A DNA stretch of 64,000 nt from Colwellia sp. TT2012 (GTDB lineage: Bacteria; Pseudomonadota; Gammaproteobacteria; Enterobacterales; Alteromonadaceae): positions 1-64,000 of the forward strand of contig NZ_LJYX01000022.1 of NCBI RefSeq assembly GCF_001440345.1, in the 5' to 3' direction. Both the position numbers and the translations under genes were made by a program. Each line of letters starts with the position of its first letter. The stretch's first letter is position 1. Shown piece after piece: positions 1 through 8,776 of this stretch. Below the pieces are notes generated by a model that searched no databases, was not told the DNA's origin, and worked only from the letters and a program-made list of their open reading frames with translations.

Positions 1-57
1 CCGCTGAATAACATGTTCCGCCACGCCCGCTAATGAAACTCTTGATTTTCTTGGCAT
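1..57 (-). CDS. RAYT transposase, N-terminal fragment (runs off the left edge)
   Basis: The minus strand opens with ATG at 57-55 and reads MPRKSRVSLAGVAEHVIQR before the window ends. This is the typical beginning of REP-associated tyrosine transposases (Y1_Tnp family, HUH single-strand transposases). The rest of the gene lies outside the window, so completeness cannot be judged. A REP-like motif (102-127) lies just upstream of its start, as is usual for this family. Confidence 0.7.
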   Translation of the reverse strand, partial: MPRKSRVSLAGVAEHVIQR

Positions 58-101
58 AATTACAATCTACTGAAGATACAATTTACCTCAGTATAGGTCA
101 C

Positions 102-127
102 TTAAAACGGCTCTGACCCCTTTTATT
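102..127 (+). repeat. REP-like motif, left copy of a 26-bp perfect inverted repeat
   Basis: Positions 102-127 are the exact reverse complement of 1301-1326 (26 of 26 bases). The core is AAAACGGCTCTGACCCC. GGGGTCAGA-type motifs next to RAYT genes are a recurrent arrangement, and here a RAYT start lies 45 bp away. Part of the motif (tgaccccttttattatt) is repeated directly just after it, at about 115-148. Confidence 0.75.
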
Positions 128-163
128 ATTTGACCCCTTTTATTATTTCAAATTATCCTTTTC

Positions 164-1081
164 TTAATTAATTTTCTTATGTGATTTTATTCTGTAGTTA
201 TTAAGTGCTTTAGCTTTATAAAAACTCTCAAGTTCATAAATAGTTTTGAAACTCTGTAATTCATATTGATCTGAAGCAAAACAATGGCTAACTATAGCTT
301 TAACAAGTTTTGCATAGCCCTGATGACGTGCCCTAACTAACCTGTTAATTTCATAAATGCCAGCACTTTCGGATCGGGTGTGATCAAAAAGCCATAACAT
401 ATCTAGTGGTATATTTTTTGCGGTTTCAGGACTTGGCATTTTTGTTCTGTAACTTTTACGAGTAGAATGTAACGCTAAATACTCTTTCTCGTAACGCTCA
501 TATATATTATCTGTCAGCGGTTGGCGCTCAAAAGTAGCCGCTAAATTAGGATAAGTTAGCAAGGTTTGGTCAACTAAAAACTGCCTATCTTCAAAATTAA
601 AAACCGCAGTAACCACTAAGTTAGGATTGCGCTGAATAGTCATGTCTAGCCATGGGCTTGATAACTGACATGAAAAATTATTCAGTGAACTAGGGTCAAT
701 TTTAAGCGTTAACTCTTGTTCCTTTTTATATAGCCCCCACTCACCTTGATATACAGGGAAGTGGCGTTCAACAAATGTTAATGATATTTCTGGATTTTCT
801 AAAGACTTTTGCTCACAGGCAACTTCATTACTTAACTTTGCTTTGACATGATTAACGAGTTCAACCACAAATTTTTCAAATGGAGACCTGCTGTTCACAA
901 ATGTGTTCCATTCTAAATCTGGTCTCCCTTCTCCTTGAAAATACGCTTTAAATTGTATTTTTCTATCATCACAAGGAGTTAACTCTTCAGCAAAAGCACT
1001 TTGAACAAAACCAAAAAGGCATAACAATAAAGTAAGTACTTTCATTGCATATAAGGTTATTTTCTTTAACTTGATATTCAT
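164..1081 (-). CDS. Exported protein of unknown function, 305 aa
   Basis: I do not recognise a family. The product begins with a lysine-rich N-region, then a hydrophobic stretch ending in an AFA-like signal peptidase site near residue 31, so it is probably secreted to the periplasm or outer surface. The mature part is mixed polar with several cysteines (ELTPCDD, VACEQ, FSCQL, SHCFAS) that could form disulfides. The coding strand is AT-rich and the 3' flank also. The gene lies alone between the two arms of a 26-bp inverted repeat and next to a duplicated HlyD tail, so it sits in a rearranged patch and may have been acquired. The start is the ATG at 1081 with a purine-rich AAGGAAAT upstream. 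Confidence 0.55.
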   Translation of the reverse strand: MNIKLKKITLYAMKVLTLLLCLFGFVQSAFAEELTPCDDRKIQFKAYFQGEGRPDLEWNTFVNSRSPFEKFVVELVNHVKAKLSNEVACEQKSLENPEISLTFVERHFPVYQGEWGLYKKEQELTLKIDPSSLNNFSCQLSSPWLDMTIQRNPNLVVTAVFNFEDRQFLVDQTLLTYPNLAATFERQPLTDNIYERYEKEYLALHSTRKSYRTKMPSPETAKNIPLDMLWLFDHTRSESAGIYEINRLVRARHQGYAKLVKAIVSHCFASDQYELQSFKTIYELESFYKAKALNNYRIKSHKKIN

Positions 1082-1148
1082 TTTATTTCCTTAAAAATTA
1101 ACGTCATATGACACTGCCACTGTCTTTTTAGCTTTAGTTTTCTACTTA

Positions 1149-1299
1149 AACCAAGTTCTTTATCGCTCCCCAACACTTTCATTGGCCTTGCGCATTAACG
1201 GCGAAAGTACAAACTCTATTAACTTACGTTTACCGGTTTTAACCTCTGCCATTACCGACATGCCTGGCAGTAAATCAACCTGACGGCCATTAATCATCA
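1149..1299 (-). pseudogene. Duplicated 3' tail of the HlyD gene
   Basis: About 151 bases here repeat the last part of the HlyD-like gene at 1475-1625, same orientation, with scattered base differences. The fragment would encode only the last 40-50 residues of the adaptor and has no start. It ends exactly where the REP-like motif begins (1300/1301). It is a direct repeat flanking a RAYT remnant. Confidence 0.75.
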
Positions 1300-1300
1300 G

Positions 1301-1326
1301 AATAAAAGGGGTCAGAGCCGTTTTAA
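1301..1326 (-). repeat. REP-like motif, right copy of the 26-bp inverted repeat
   Basis: Exact reverse complement of 102-127. On the minus strand it follows the stop codon of the RAYT C-terminal remnant (1336-1407) by about 10 bases, as expected for the 3' terminal motif of such an element. Confidence 0.7.
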
Positions 1327-1335
1327 ATTAACAAA

Positions 1336-1407
1336 CTAACCACTCTCGTCTACCTCTTTCTTCCAACCAATAGGCCTACCACGTTTTCCTTCAAAAATAG
1401 CAGACAC
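1336..1407 (-). pseudogene. Probable RAYT C-terminal remnant
   Basis: The minus strand encodes a short basic tail with GKRGRPIGWKK and a stop at 1338-1336. This resembles the basic C-termini of the MPRKSR-type RAYTs, and it is followed at once by the REP-like motif. No body of the transposase remains. Recognition rests on a short match, so this is tentative. Confidence 0.4.
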
Positions 1408-1485
1408 CCTCCTATATTAATTAATCTTTTACATCTATTAAAAAATGGGCCTTAGTTTGTTTTTTACTCTATTGAACCAAGCTCT

Positions 1486-2415
1486 CTATCGTTCCCCCAC
1501 ACTTTCGTGTGCCTTGCGCATTAACGGCGAAAGTACAAACTCTATTAACTTACGTTTGCCGGTTTTAATCTCTGCCATTACCGACATACCCGGCAGTAAA
1601 TCAACCTGACGGCCATTAATCATCATGGTTTTTTGTTTCATTTTTAAGCGAAGTTTGTAAACCAACCCTTTCGCTTCATCAGCGATAGCGTCGGCCGTTA
1701 CACTTACCACTTCAGCATCAATAGAGCCGTATTTGGTAAAGTTGAAAGTATTAATTTTTATTTCTGCGCTTTGACCCACATAAACAAAACCGATGTCTTT
1801 GTTCTCTAATACCGCTTCAACTTCTAAATAATCGTTATAGGGCACCAGTTGCATCAGTATTTGCGCCTCGGTTACCACACCACCTATGGTATGCACAGCT
1901 AGCTGCTGCACCCTCCCCGTAACCGGTGCATAAAGTATTTGTTTGGCGGTAACATCTTTCGCTTTGGCTAATTCTTGGATAAGTGACTGCACTTGACGCT
2001 GAAATTCATCCACTTGTGTTAGCGCTTGACTAACCGCTTCAGCCCTAAGCGTATTGAGTTGCTGCACAGAAGTCTCGATAGCCGCTAAGTTTTGTTGTTG
2101 CTGCGCTTGGTAGCTATAAAGTGTTTGCTGTTGCTCAATGCGCGTTTCTTTGGCCTCTAGGTAATTCATCTCTGGAATGAGGTTGCCATCGTATAATTTT
2201 TTAAACGACGCTACCCTGCTAATGGCTATCGGTAATGTTTGTTCTAATTGACTGAGTTTTGCTTGGTTGGCATTGAGTGCCGCCTTACGCTCATTTTTTT
2301 GGCTTTGTACTGTACTAACGCGCGATTGATAATCTAACCATTTTTGCTCAAGCATTAGGGTTTGCGTGAATTGCTCAGCAGGGCTGAGTACAAGGTTTTG
2401 GTAAGATAGCGAGCA
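1486..2415 (-). pseudogene. HlyD-family secretion adaptor, 5' truncated
   Basis: The readable frame encodes about 310 residues of a membrane fusion protein of type I secretion. An alpha-helical coiled-coil region rich in Gln/Leu is followed by the barrel-sandwich part (QILYAPVTGRVQQLAVHTIGGVV) and the beta-barrel and C-terminal segment ending in LLPGMSVMAEIKTGKRKLIEFVLSPL. Family members are usually 400-480 aa with an N-terminal membrane anchor; that anchor and the first helical half are missing. The first ATG (2355) is internal, since homologous-looking sequence continues upstream in frame to a stop at 2418-2416. No ABC transporter partner is next to it, and its 3' tail is duplicated at 1149-1299. 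Most likely non-functional. Confidence 0.7.
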
Positions 2416-2571
2416 TTAACACAATCTCACTTTTTACCCCTTAGCGCCTTAGAACTCAGAAATTTATGTCCGCGATATGATCTAAAAGCTGAGCGCTCAG
2501 AAGAAAATAGCAGCTTAACTTATTATTGTTTGTCTTCAATAGCTATTATTACCCTATATTAAAGACGGCTC

Positions 2572-2961
2572 TTAATGAACACGTCGAGCATTAGGTTTTT
2601 GTTTTACTACGCTCAATGCTAGGCGATCAGCCCATTCCCCACGGTGTTGTCGCTGACAAGCTTCCTCACTATCAAAGCGCACACTCTGTTTAATATTTTT
2701 AACCACTACGCCCACTTTTAATAATTGCTTTTGAATACTCAAGCGTAATACGTCATCTTGCTGCTCTGCTTTCATCGCAGCCACTTCTTCATCGGTATTA
2801 AACACACAAGTGATCACTAAGCTGGCTGGAAAATTAGTATAATTGGCTCTATGGGTTAACCAAACAAAACCGGCAACGTCATGCAAAGAGGACTCACAAG
2901 CAACAGTTAACGCTTTACAGACATTATTATCAATTTTTTGATTGGTTTTACTTAATTTCAT
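2572..2961 (-). CDS. Small conserved protein of unknown function, 129 aa
   Basis: A cytoplasmic protein with no signal peptide or membrane segment. It has a soluble alpha/beta composition and a basic C-terminus (KQKPNARRVH). It resembles small hypothetical proteins of Alteromonadales that are found beside yegD, but I cannot assign a function. It is divergent from yegD with 121 bp between the two starts, so the pair may share a control region. The start is the ATG at 2961, preceded by AAGGGTCTCTATA, a reasonable ribosome binding site. Confidence 0.6.
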   Translation of the reverse strand: MKLSKTNQKIDNNVCKALTVACESSLHDVAGFVWLTHRANYTNFPASLVITCVFNTDEEVAAMKAEQQDDVLRLSIQKQLLKVGVVVKNIKQSVRFDSEEACQRQHRGEWADRLALSVVKQKPNARRVH

Positions 2962-3082
2962 TATAGAGACCCTTGAATTTTCGAGATTGTTTTTGCCATT
3001 TTAACTGACAAAGTCTTGTGAATCACTGATTAACTGAGTATGCTACGCGACCTTTTTCTCCCAGGTATTCTCTTAGGTATTA

Positions 3083-4456
3083 ATGATGATAGGTTTCGAT
3101 TACGGTACGTCTAATTGTAGTGTCGCCACTATGCGCAACGGCCAACCCCACATTATTCCTTTACTCGGTAATAAGTTAAGTAATGAATCATACATTGCTT
3201 CTAATCTATATGCGCCAAGCCGCGATGTTATTAGTAGTTGGCTATCGCAACAATTAGCGGCCCCACAACAAGCAGACTATATTGCTGAGCGTAGACATCA
3301 GCTACAAAAAGGCCAATCGGCACTACGCGAGTTAAAATTTGACGGTATCTCCAGTGAATTACTCTTTGGTAAAAGCGCCTTAACACAATACCTTCAAGAT
3401 CCAGAAGAAGGCTACTACATCAAATCGCCGAAATCATTTCTCGGTGCTAGTGGTTTAGCGAGCACACAAATTCAATTTTTTGAAGATATTGTCGCTTGCA
3501 TGATGAGCAATGTGAAAAGACTCACCGAGCAAGCCTTACAAAAAGAAGTGACCCAAACGGTTATCGGTCGCCCGATTAACTTCCAAGGTTTACATGGCGA
3601 GGAAAGTAACCGACAGGCCATTAGTGTCTTAACTAAAGCGGCAAAACGTGTTGGTTTTAAAGAGGTTGAGTTTCAATATGAACCCGTCGCTGCAGGTTTT
3701 GAATTTGAAGCATCTCTTACTAAAGAAACTCGGGTATTAGTGGTAGATATTGGTGGTGGCACCAGCGATTGTTCAATGTTACTAATGGGCCCAGATTTCG
3801 CTGAACATGATAATCGTAACGAGCATCTGCTCGCGCATGCAGGTGTTCGTGTTGCTGGTAATGACTTTGATATTCAATTAGCCTTGCAAGGTATCATGCC
3901 AAGCTTGGGCATGAACAGTTTACTAAAAACAGGTAAACCTATGCCAAGCGCAAACTTTAGACAAGCTCTGGCAATCAATAATATTAATGCACAAACCGAG
4001 TTTTATAGCGCCAAAAATAGACGTGAACTAAAACTATTAAGCCTAGATGCGCAAGAAAGTGAGTTGGTGTCACGTTTACTCACTGTCCACGATCACAAAC
4101 TCAGTTATCAACTAGTCAATGCCGCTGAGCAAGCCAAAATTGGCTTGTCAGATCATGAAGAGCAAATCATTCATCTAGATGATATTCATGAAAACTTATC
4201 GATAACTGTCTCTCGAGCAATGTTAAAACAAGCAAATATGCGAACTCTCGATCAGATAGCTCAGTTGATGACATCGGCCGTGGCCGAAGCGCAGTGTCAG
4301 CCTGATGTTATTTTTGTTACCGGCGGTACAGCAAAATCACCGGTACTAAGTGAGTTTTTACAGCAACAAATGCCTGGCATCCCACTGATTGTCGGTGATC
4401 ATTTTGGTAGTGTCACCTCAGGATTAGCTCGCTGGGCTGAACGTATTTATAGATAA
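3083..4456 (+). CDS. yegD: Hsp70-like chaperone/ATPase YegD
   Basis: An actin-fold ATPase of the Hsp70 family lacking the usual peptide-binding domain. The phosphate-1 loop is FDYGTSNCSVA (residues 4-14), the phosphate-2 loop VVDIGGGTSDCSML lies near residue 220, and the adenosine motif VTGGTAKSPVLSEF is near residue 413. The length of 457 aa is normal for YegD. The client and physiological role of YegD are poorly defined, so only an ATP-dependent chaperone-like role is inferred. Either of two adjacent ATGs (3083, 3086) could start it. A strong bidirectional terminator follows at 4481. Confidence 0.9.
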   Translation: MMIGFDYGTSNCSVATMRNGQPHIIPLLGNKLSNESYIASNLYAPSRDVISSWLSQQLAAPQQADYIAERRHQLQKGQSALRELKFDGISSELLFGKSALTQYLQDPEEGYYIKSPKSFLGASGLASTQIQFFEDIVACMMSNVKRLTEQALQKEVTQTVIGRPINFQGLHGEESNRQAISVLTKAAKRVGFKEVEFQYEPVAAGFEFEASLTKETRVLVVDIGGGTSDCSMLLMGPDFAEHDNRNEHLLAHAGVRVAGNDFDIQLALQGIMPSLGMNSLLKTGKPMPSANFRQALAINNINAQTEFYSAKNRRELKLLSLDAQESELVSRLLTVHDHKLSYQLVNAAEQAKIGLSDHEEQIIHLDDIHENLSITVSRAMLKQANMRTLDQIAQLMTSAVAEAQCQPDVIFVTGGTAKSPVLSEFLQQQMPGIPLIVGDHFGSVTSGLARWAERIYR

Positions 4457-4476
4457 ATAAGTAAGAAATTGACAAT

Positions 4477-4515
4477 AAAAAACCAGGACGAATAATGATA
4501 TTCGTCCTGGTTTAT
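4477..4515. terminator. Bidirectional rho-independent terminator
   Basis: A 14-bp perfect stem (4481-4494 with 4499-4512, AACCAGGACGAATA arm) with a 4-base loop is flanked by an A-run on the left and a T-run on the right. It can stop both yegD (plus) and the nfeD gene (minus). Confidence 0.85.
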
Positions 4516-4551
4516 AATAATACCAATAAGTTACTTTAAAATGATAATGGC

Positions 4552-5013
4552 TTAGTCAATTGGCGCAACTAACATAGTGTTTCCCGTAATCGCAACAATA
4601 GTACATTGGCTATTACTTTCAATTACCTCAATATCAACATCATCAGCTAAACGCGCCGGCCAATTAAGTCCTGAGTAACGAATACTACCGCCAGCTTTGG
4701 TAATATCATCACTTACCGGTACTTGCAAACCTATCATATCGCTGGAATCATCGGTTTTGCTGCGAGAGTTTTGCATCTTCTTTAACGGCTTCCACAGCAA
4801 CAAGGTAATAACAGCAGATAATACCCCAACCACCAATATTTCATTTTGCCAACCGTCAATAAGTCCGACACTGATTAACACCCCAGTGAGAGCACTGGCG
4901 ATAGCAAAGAATAATAACGGGCCACTTAAGCCCATAACACCTAACTCAAGCACTAGGCTTAAACCCGCGATGGCATACCAGATAAGTTGATGGTTTTCTA
5001 AAAAGGTCTGCAT
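4552..5013 (-). CDS. ybbJ: NfeD-family membrane protein (YbbJ-like)
   Basis: A short NfeD-type protein of 153 aa. It has two or three transmembrane helices in the first 75 residues (LIWYAIAGLSLVLELG, LLFFAIASALTGVLISVG, EILVVGVLSAVITLLLW), then a soluble OB-fold domain (residues 90-153). It lies 36 bp downstream of qmcA on the same strand. NfeD proteins regularly pair with SPFH proteins and are thought to assist membrane microdomain assembly or quality control. The E. coli equivalent is ybbJ beside qmcA. Confidence 0.85.
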   Translation of the reverse strand: MQTFLENHQLIWYAIAGLSLVLELGVMGLSGPLLFFAIASALTGVLISVGLIDGWQNEILVVGVLSAVITLLLWKPLKKMQNSRSKTDDSSDMIGLQVPVSDDITKAGGSIRYSGLNWPARLADDVDIEVIESNSQCTIVAITGNTMLVAPID

Positions 5014-5049
5014 ATTAATATAATTCCTTACCTTTAACTCTTAGCAACA

Positions 5050-6021
5050 TTAAAGCTTTAAACTACTCGATACCGCAATCGCTTGGGCAACAGTATTGGC
5101 AATGTTATCACCGGTTTTACCATCGGTTAGCACTATAGTACTTTCATTCGCTATGGCTTGATGCGCCTTAATAGCATCTTGCGCTAAGGTTAAAGTTACC
5201 GCTGCTTTACCTTGTTCAGTATTGGCAGCACTACCCACTACGTCTAAGGCACTAGCATCGGCTTCAGCCACTAAACGTATCGCTTCTGCTTTACCGGTTG
5301 CTTCTAATATTTGTGATTCTTTAGTGGCTTGTGCCGCTAATACTTGCTCTGCTTTTGCCGCTTCTGCATCTAAAACACGCGCTTGTTTTAAACCTTCAGC
5401 TTCGGTAATGGCGGAGGTTTTAACCCCTTCAGCGGTTAAAATAACCGAACGTTTTTCTCGCTCTGCCGTCATTTGTTTTTCCATATCTTCACGAATGGTT
5501 TGCGGCGGGGTGATATCTTTAATTTCATAACGCGTCACCATAACGCCCCAAGGTGCGGTCGCTTCAGTCATAGCACCTAAAATTTGCGCATTGATAGCAT
5601 CACGATTTTGGAAACATTCATCTAACTCCATCGAACCAATAGCATTACGCATTGAGGTCATGGCAAGTTGCACAACGGACGTTTTATAATCGGTAATGTT
5701 ATTGGTCGCGGCAGCGGCATCGATAACTTTCATAAACAAAATACCGTCTATATCCAAGGTGATATTATCTTTGGTGATCGCTGGCTGAGAGATTATTTCT
5801 AACGATTGCTCTTTTAAATTTCGATCAGCCGCCACTGTTTGTACGTAAGGAATAAGAAAATTTAAACCCGCCGATAGGGTTTTGGTGTATTTCCCTAAGG
5901 TATAAACAACATAGCCACGGTTTTGCGGCACAAAATAGACACCCTTTTTTAGGGTGTATAAAATAACAATCGTCACCCAGACAAGCGGGTTAGTGAGTAA
6001 GCTTAACAATATATTGTCCAT
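5050..6021 (-). CDS. qmcA: SPFH/stomatin-family membrane protein QmcA
   Basis: A 323-aa SPFH (band 7) protein. It has an N-terminal membrane anchor (residues 5-22), the SPFH domain beginning at PQNRGYVVYTLGKYTKTL (about residue 32), and a long Ala/Glu-rich helical region (190-265: TAEREKRSVILTAEG, AEAAKAEQVLAAQATKE) used for oligomerisation. It resembles E. coli QmcA, an inner membrane protein with its bulk in the periplasm that is linked functionally to FtsH/HtpX. It is first in a two-gene unit with the NfeD protein. Start ATG at 6021 is preceded by AGAAGGTAAA. Confidence 0.9.
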   Translation of the reverse strand: MDNILLSLLTNPLVWVTIVILYTLKKGVYFVPQNRGYVVYTLGKYTKTLSAGLNFLIPYVQTVAADRNLKEQSLEIISQPAITKDNITLDIDGILFMKVIDAAAATNNITDYKTSVVQLAMTSMRNAIGSMELDECFQNRDAINAQILGAMTEATAPWGVMVTRYEIKDITPPQTIREDMEKQMTAEREKRSVILTAEGVKTSAITEAEGLKQARVLDAEAAKAEQVLAAQATKESQILEATGKAEAIRLVAEADASALDVVGSAANTEQGKAAVTLTLAQDAIKAHQAIANESTIVLTDGKTGDNIANTVAQAIAVSSSLKL

Positions 6022-6354
6022 AAATAAATTTACCTTCTAATGATATGAATTCTACTGTGAATTATTTCTGATAACACGTTAATTGACTGTTAACTGCAAA
6101 GCAAGTTATTTCTAGCTAGGCTCTTGGTTACACTGTTCTTTTTGTATGTATGATATTAAAGGTTTACTAATAACCAGCGCACAAGTTAACGCGGCCGGCC
6201 TCAAGCTGTCTTTTTATCACTGACGACTTATTACTCACCTTTAAGTCACTGGCTCTGGTTATATCTCAGAAGAAAAAATGCCCGCTCTCGGCTAGTTTTA
6301 TTTAAGAGAAAACTCTATGATGGTGGACATTAATAAGCCGAAACACTAATACTC
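6022..6354. other. Intergenic region upstream of qmcA and ilvD
   Basis: This divergent spacer holds the promoters of qmcA (minus) and ilvD (plus). I see no leader peptide, no attenuator hairpin and no clear operator. The 35 bases before the ilvD ATG have no good Shine-Dalgarno sequence. Confidence 0.4.
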
Positions 6355-8034
6355 ATGTCAGAAATTAATAAATATTCAAAAACAATCACTTTAGACGAAT
6401 CACAACCTGCTTCACAAGCCATGCTATATGCCATTGGTTTGACCGAAGAAGACATGAAAAAAGCTCAGGTGGGTATTGTTTCTACCGGATGGGAAGGGAA
6501 CCCATGCAATATGCACTTAAACGACCTCGCTAAACAGGTCAAGACCAGTGTAAAAGCGGCCGAATTGGTGGGATTAATATTTCACACCATCGGGGTCAGT
6601 GATGGTATTGCCAATGGCACTGAGGGCATGAAATATTCGCTGGTTTCCCGTGACATCATTGCTGATTCTATCGAAACGGTCGCTGGCGCTCAGTATTATG
6701 ATGCCATTGTGCCAGTGGTTGGCTGTGATAAAAACATGCCAGGGGCTATGATTGCTTTAGCGCGTTTAAATCGTCCGGCCATTTTAGTTTATGGCGGTAC
6801 TATCAAAGCAGGAAAATGGAAAGGTGAAGACTTGAACATTGTTTCTGCTTTCGAAGCTTACGGCAAAAAATTACAGGGCGTGATCACTGACGAAGATTAT
6901 AAGGGTATCATTCAAAATGCTATCCCCGGCGCTGGCGCCTGTGGTGGCATGTACACGGCTAATACTATGTCTTCCGCCATTGAAGCCTTAGGCATGAGTC
7001 TACCCTACTCGTCTTCCAACCCAGCGGTTAGTGATGAGAAAAAAGTTGAATTGACCAAAGTGGGTGCTGCCATCAGAAACTTGATGGAAAAAGACATCAA
7101 GCCCAAAGACATCATGACCAAAAAGGCCTTTGAAAATGCCTTACGTATCATCATGATTTTAGGCGGCTCGACCAACGCCACTATGCACATGATAGCCATG
7201 GCGCGTGCCTGTGGCGTTGACTTAGGCTTAGATGATTTCCAAGCGATGGCCGACAAGACCCCCTTCTTGGCCAACTTAAAGCCCTCTGGTGAATACTTGA
7301 TGCAAGATTTACATGCGATTGGTGGCATTCCGGCAGTAATGAAATATTTATTGGCTGAAGGTTTATTGCACGGTGATTGTTTAACTGTTACCGGTAAAAC
7401 CATCGCAGAAAACCTAGCTGATGTCCCCGGTCTGCCCGCAGGCCAAGATATCATCCGACCTATTGATAATCCCCTCAAAGCTACCGGCCACTTACAAATT
7501 CTTTATGGTAATTTAGCGGCTGAAGGTTCGGTAGCAAAAATCACCGGTAAAGAAGGCGAAATATTTGAAGGTCCGGCCAGAGTTTATGAAGATGAATTTG
7601 CCGCCATTAAAGGTATCTCAGCAGAGGTGCAAAAAGGTGAAGTGATTGTTATTCGTTATTCTGGACCCAAAGGTGGCCCAGGTATGCCAGAAATGCTTAA
7701 ACCCACTTCCGCAGTAATGGGTGCTGGCCTTGGCAATGACGTGGCTTTAATCACCGATGGTCGATTTTCTGGTGGTTCTCACGGTTTTGTCGTTGGCCAT
7801 ATTACCCCTGAAGCTTCTGAAGGCGGCTTGATTGGTTTGGTACAAAATGGTGACATTATCCGCATTGATGCTATCTCGAATACTTTAGAACTAAAGGTCG
7901 ATGAGGCTGAAATCGCCAAGCGAAAAGCTGCTTGGGTAAAACCTGCTTACCGGGCAACCAGCGGCGTACTAAGAAAATATATCGCCACAGTAAAATCAGC
8001 ATCGCTGGGCTGTGTTACCGATGAAATAGACTAA
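6355..8034 (+). CDS. ilvD: Dihydroxy-acid dehydratase, three-cysteine ([2Fe-2S]-like) type
   Basis: Converts 2,3-dihydroxy-isovalerate and its methylvalerate homologue to the 2-keto acids of the valine and isoleucine pathways, in the cytoplasm. The family signatures are CDKNMPGAM (near residue 123), [14 protein letters not shown] (near residue 196) and the C-terminal ITDGRFSGG. There is also a cysteine in GNPCNMHL (near residue 52). This three-cysteine pattern is that of the shorter plant/mycobacterial-type enzymes that carry a [2Fe-2S] cluster. E. coli IlvD (616 aa, [4Fe-4S]) lacks the first cysteine and is longer; this one is 559 aa. The gene stands alone rather than inside ilvGMEDA. Confidence 0.93.
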   Translation: MSEINKYSKTITLDESQPASQAMLYAIGLTEEDMKKAQVGIVSTGWEGNPCNMHLNDLAKQVKTSVKAAELVGLIFHTIGVSDGIANGTEGMKYSLVSRDIIADSIETVAGAQYYDAIVPVVGCDKNMPGAMIALARLNRPAILVYGGTIKAGKWKGEDLNIVSAFEAYGKKLQGVITDEDYKGIIQNAIPGAGACGGMYTANTMSSAIEALGMSLPYSSSNPAVSDEKKVELTKVGAAIRNLMEKDIKPKDIMTKKAFENALRIIMILGGSTNATMHMIAMARACGVDLGLDDFQAMADKTPFLANLKPSGEYLMQDLHAIGGIPAVMKYLLAEGLLHGDCLTVTGKTIAENLADVPGLPAGQDIIRPIDNPLKATGHLQILYGNLAAEGSVAKITGKEGEIFEGPARVYEDEFAAIKGISAEVQKGEVIVIRYSGPKGGPGMPEMLKPTSAVMGAGLGNDVALITDGRFSGGSHGFVVGHITPEASEGGLIGLVQNGDIIRIDAISNTLELKVDEAEIAKRKAAWVKPAYRATSGVLRKYIATVKSASLGCVTDEID

Positions 8035-8052
8035 TTCGCGGGGTAGGTTTGC

Positions 8053-8082
8053 AGCACCTGATGCTTTATCGACTCAGGTGCT
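8053..8082 (+). terminator. Hairpin after ilvD
   Basis: A 9-bp perfect stem (AGCACCTGA at 8053-8061, TCAGGTGCT at 8074-8082) lies 19 bp after the ilvD stop. There is no T-run after it, so intrinsic termination is uncertain; it may stabilise the 3' end. Confidence 0.35.
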
Positions 8083-8312
8083 CAGGATAGCAGGTCCACC
8101 ATCGAGGGTTACGCTTTGGCTATGAATGCGACCAGTACCCTAAAGTTAGACCTGCTTACCCTTGTCCAGCGAGCAGCTTCTATATCTCAACAAAACCAGA
8201 GTATGCTCACCACAACAAGGCGAATTGAAAAAGATATTGTATGAAGTGGTCAAGTAATATTAACATTGGAACAATAGCGTCTAATGTTAACTAATAGCAA
8301 TCAGTAAATTAG

Positions 8313-8627
8313 TTAGCTTATATAAGTACAACAATAATCCACTAAGGTTTTAGCTTTGATCTCAAAGGAGCTATTAGCTTCAACGTTAAAAGATTGTCCG
8401 GCGCTGATACTTTGCCAATCACTGGCACCGCTAAGTAAAACTTCACACTCTCCGGCGGTAATTTCCATCAGTTCTTGTTCATTGGTGGCAAACTTATAAT
8501 CACCTGGCATCATAATGCCTAAGGTTTTAAAACTACCATCACTAAAGGTAATTTTACGGCTGGTGACTTTGCCATCGAAATAGACATTGGCGGCTTTGCT
8601 TATGGTAACTTGTTTGAACTCTGACAT
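8313..8627 (-). CDS. ppnP: Pyrimidine/purine nucleoside phosphorylase PpnP
   Basis: A 104-aa single-domain cupin of the DUF1255/PpnP family, which phosphorolyses many nucleosides to base plus ribose-1-phosphate. The hallmark stretch runs from ANVYFDGKVTSRKITFSDG through LGIMMPGDYKF to ITAGECEVLLSG. An upstream in-frame ATG at 8666 exists. The ATG at 8627 (MSEFKQ) matches the family N-terminus and has AAGGAAC in front of it, so I chose it. It is monocistronic. Its link to nucleoside salvage fits the purine genes further on, but it is 30 kb away. Confidence 0.88.
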   Translation of the reverse strand: MSEFKQVTISKAANVYFDGKVTSRKITFSDGSFKTLGIMMPGDYKFATNEQELMEITAGECEVLLSGASDWQSISAGQSFNVEANSSFEIKAKTLVDYCCTYIS

Positions 8628-8703
8628 AGGTTTGTTCCTTGTTAAGACGTTTTTAATGTTCGGCAATTAATAGCAAAATTTTCACTTAAATATCCAGGCA
8701 ATA

Positions 8704-8740
8704 AAAAACGGCATTGACGTTGAATTCAGCTGCCGTTTTT
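8704..8740 (-). terminator. Rho-independent terminator of ilvC
   Basis: Stem AAAAACGGCA (8704-8713) with TGCCGTTTTT (8731-8740) and a 17-base loop lies 37 bp past the ilvC stop codon on the minus strand, with the T-run on the 3' side. Confidence 0.8.
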
Positions 8741-8776
8741 AGTTACTTATATGCGCTCTACTTCAAGAGGCGAATG

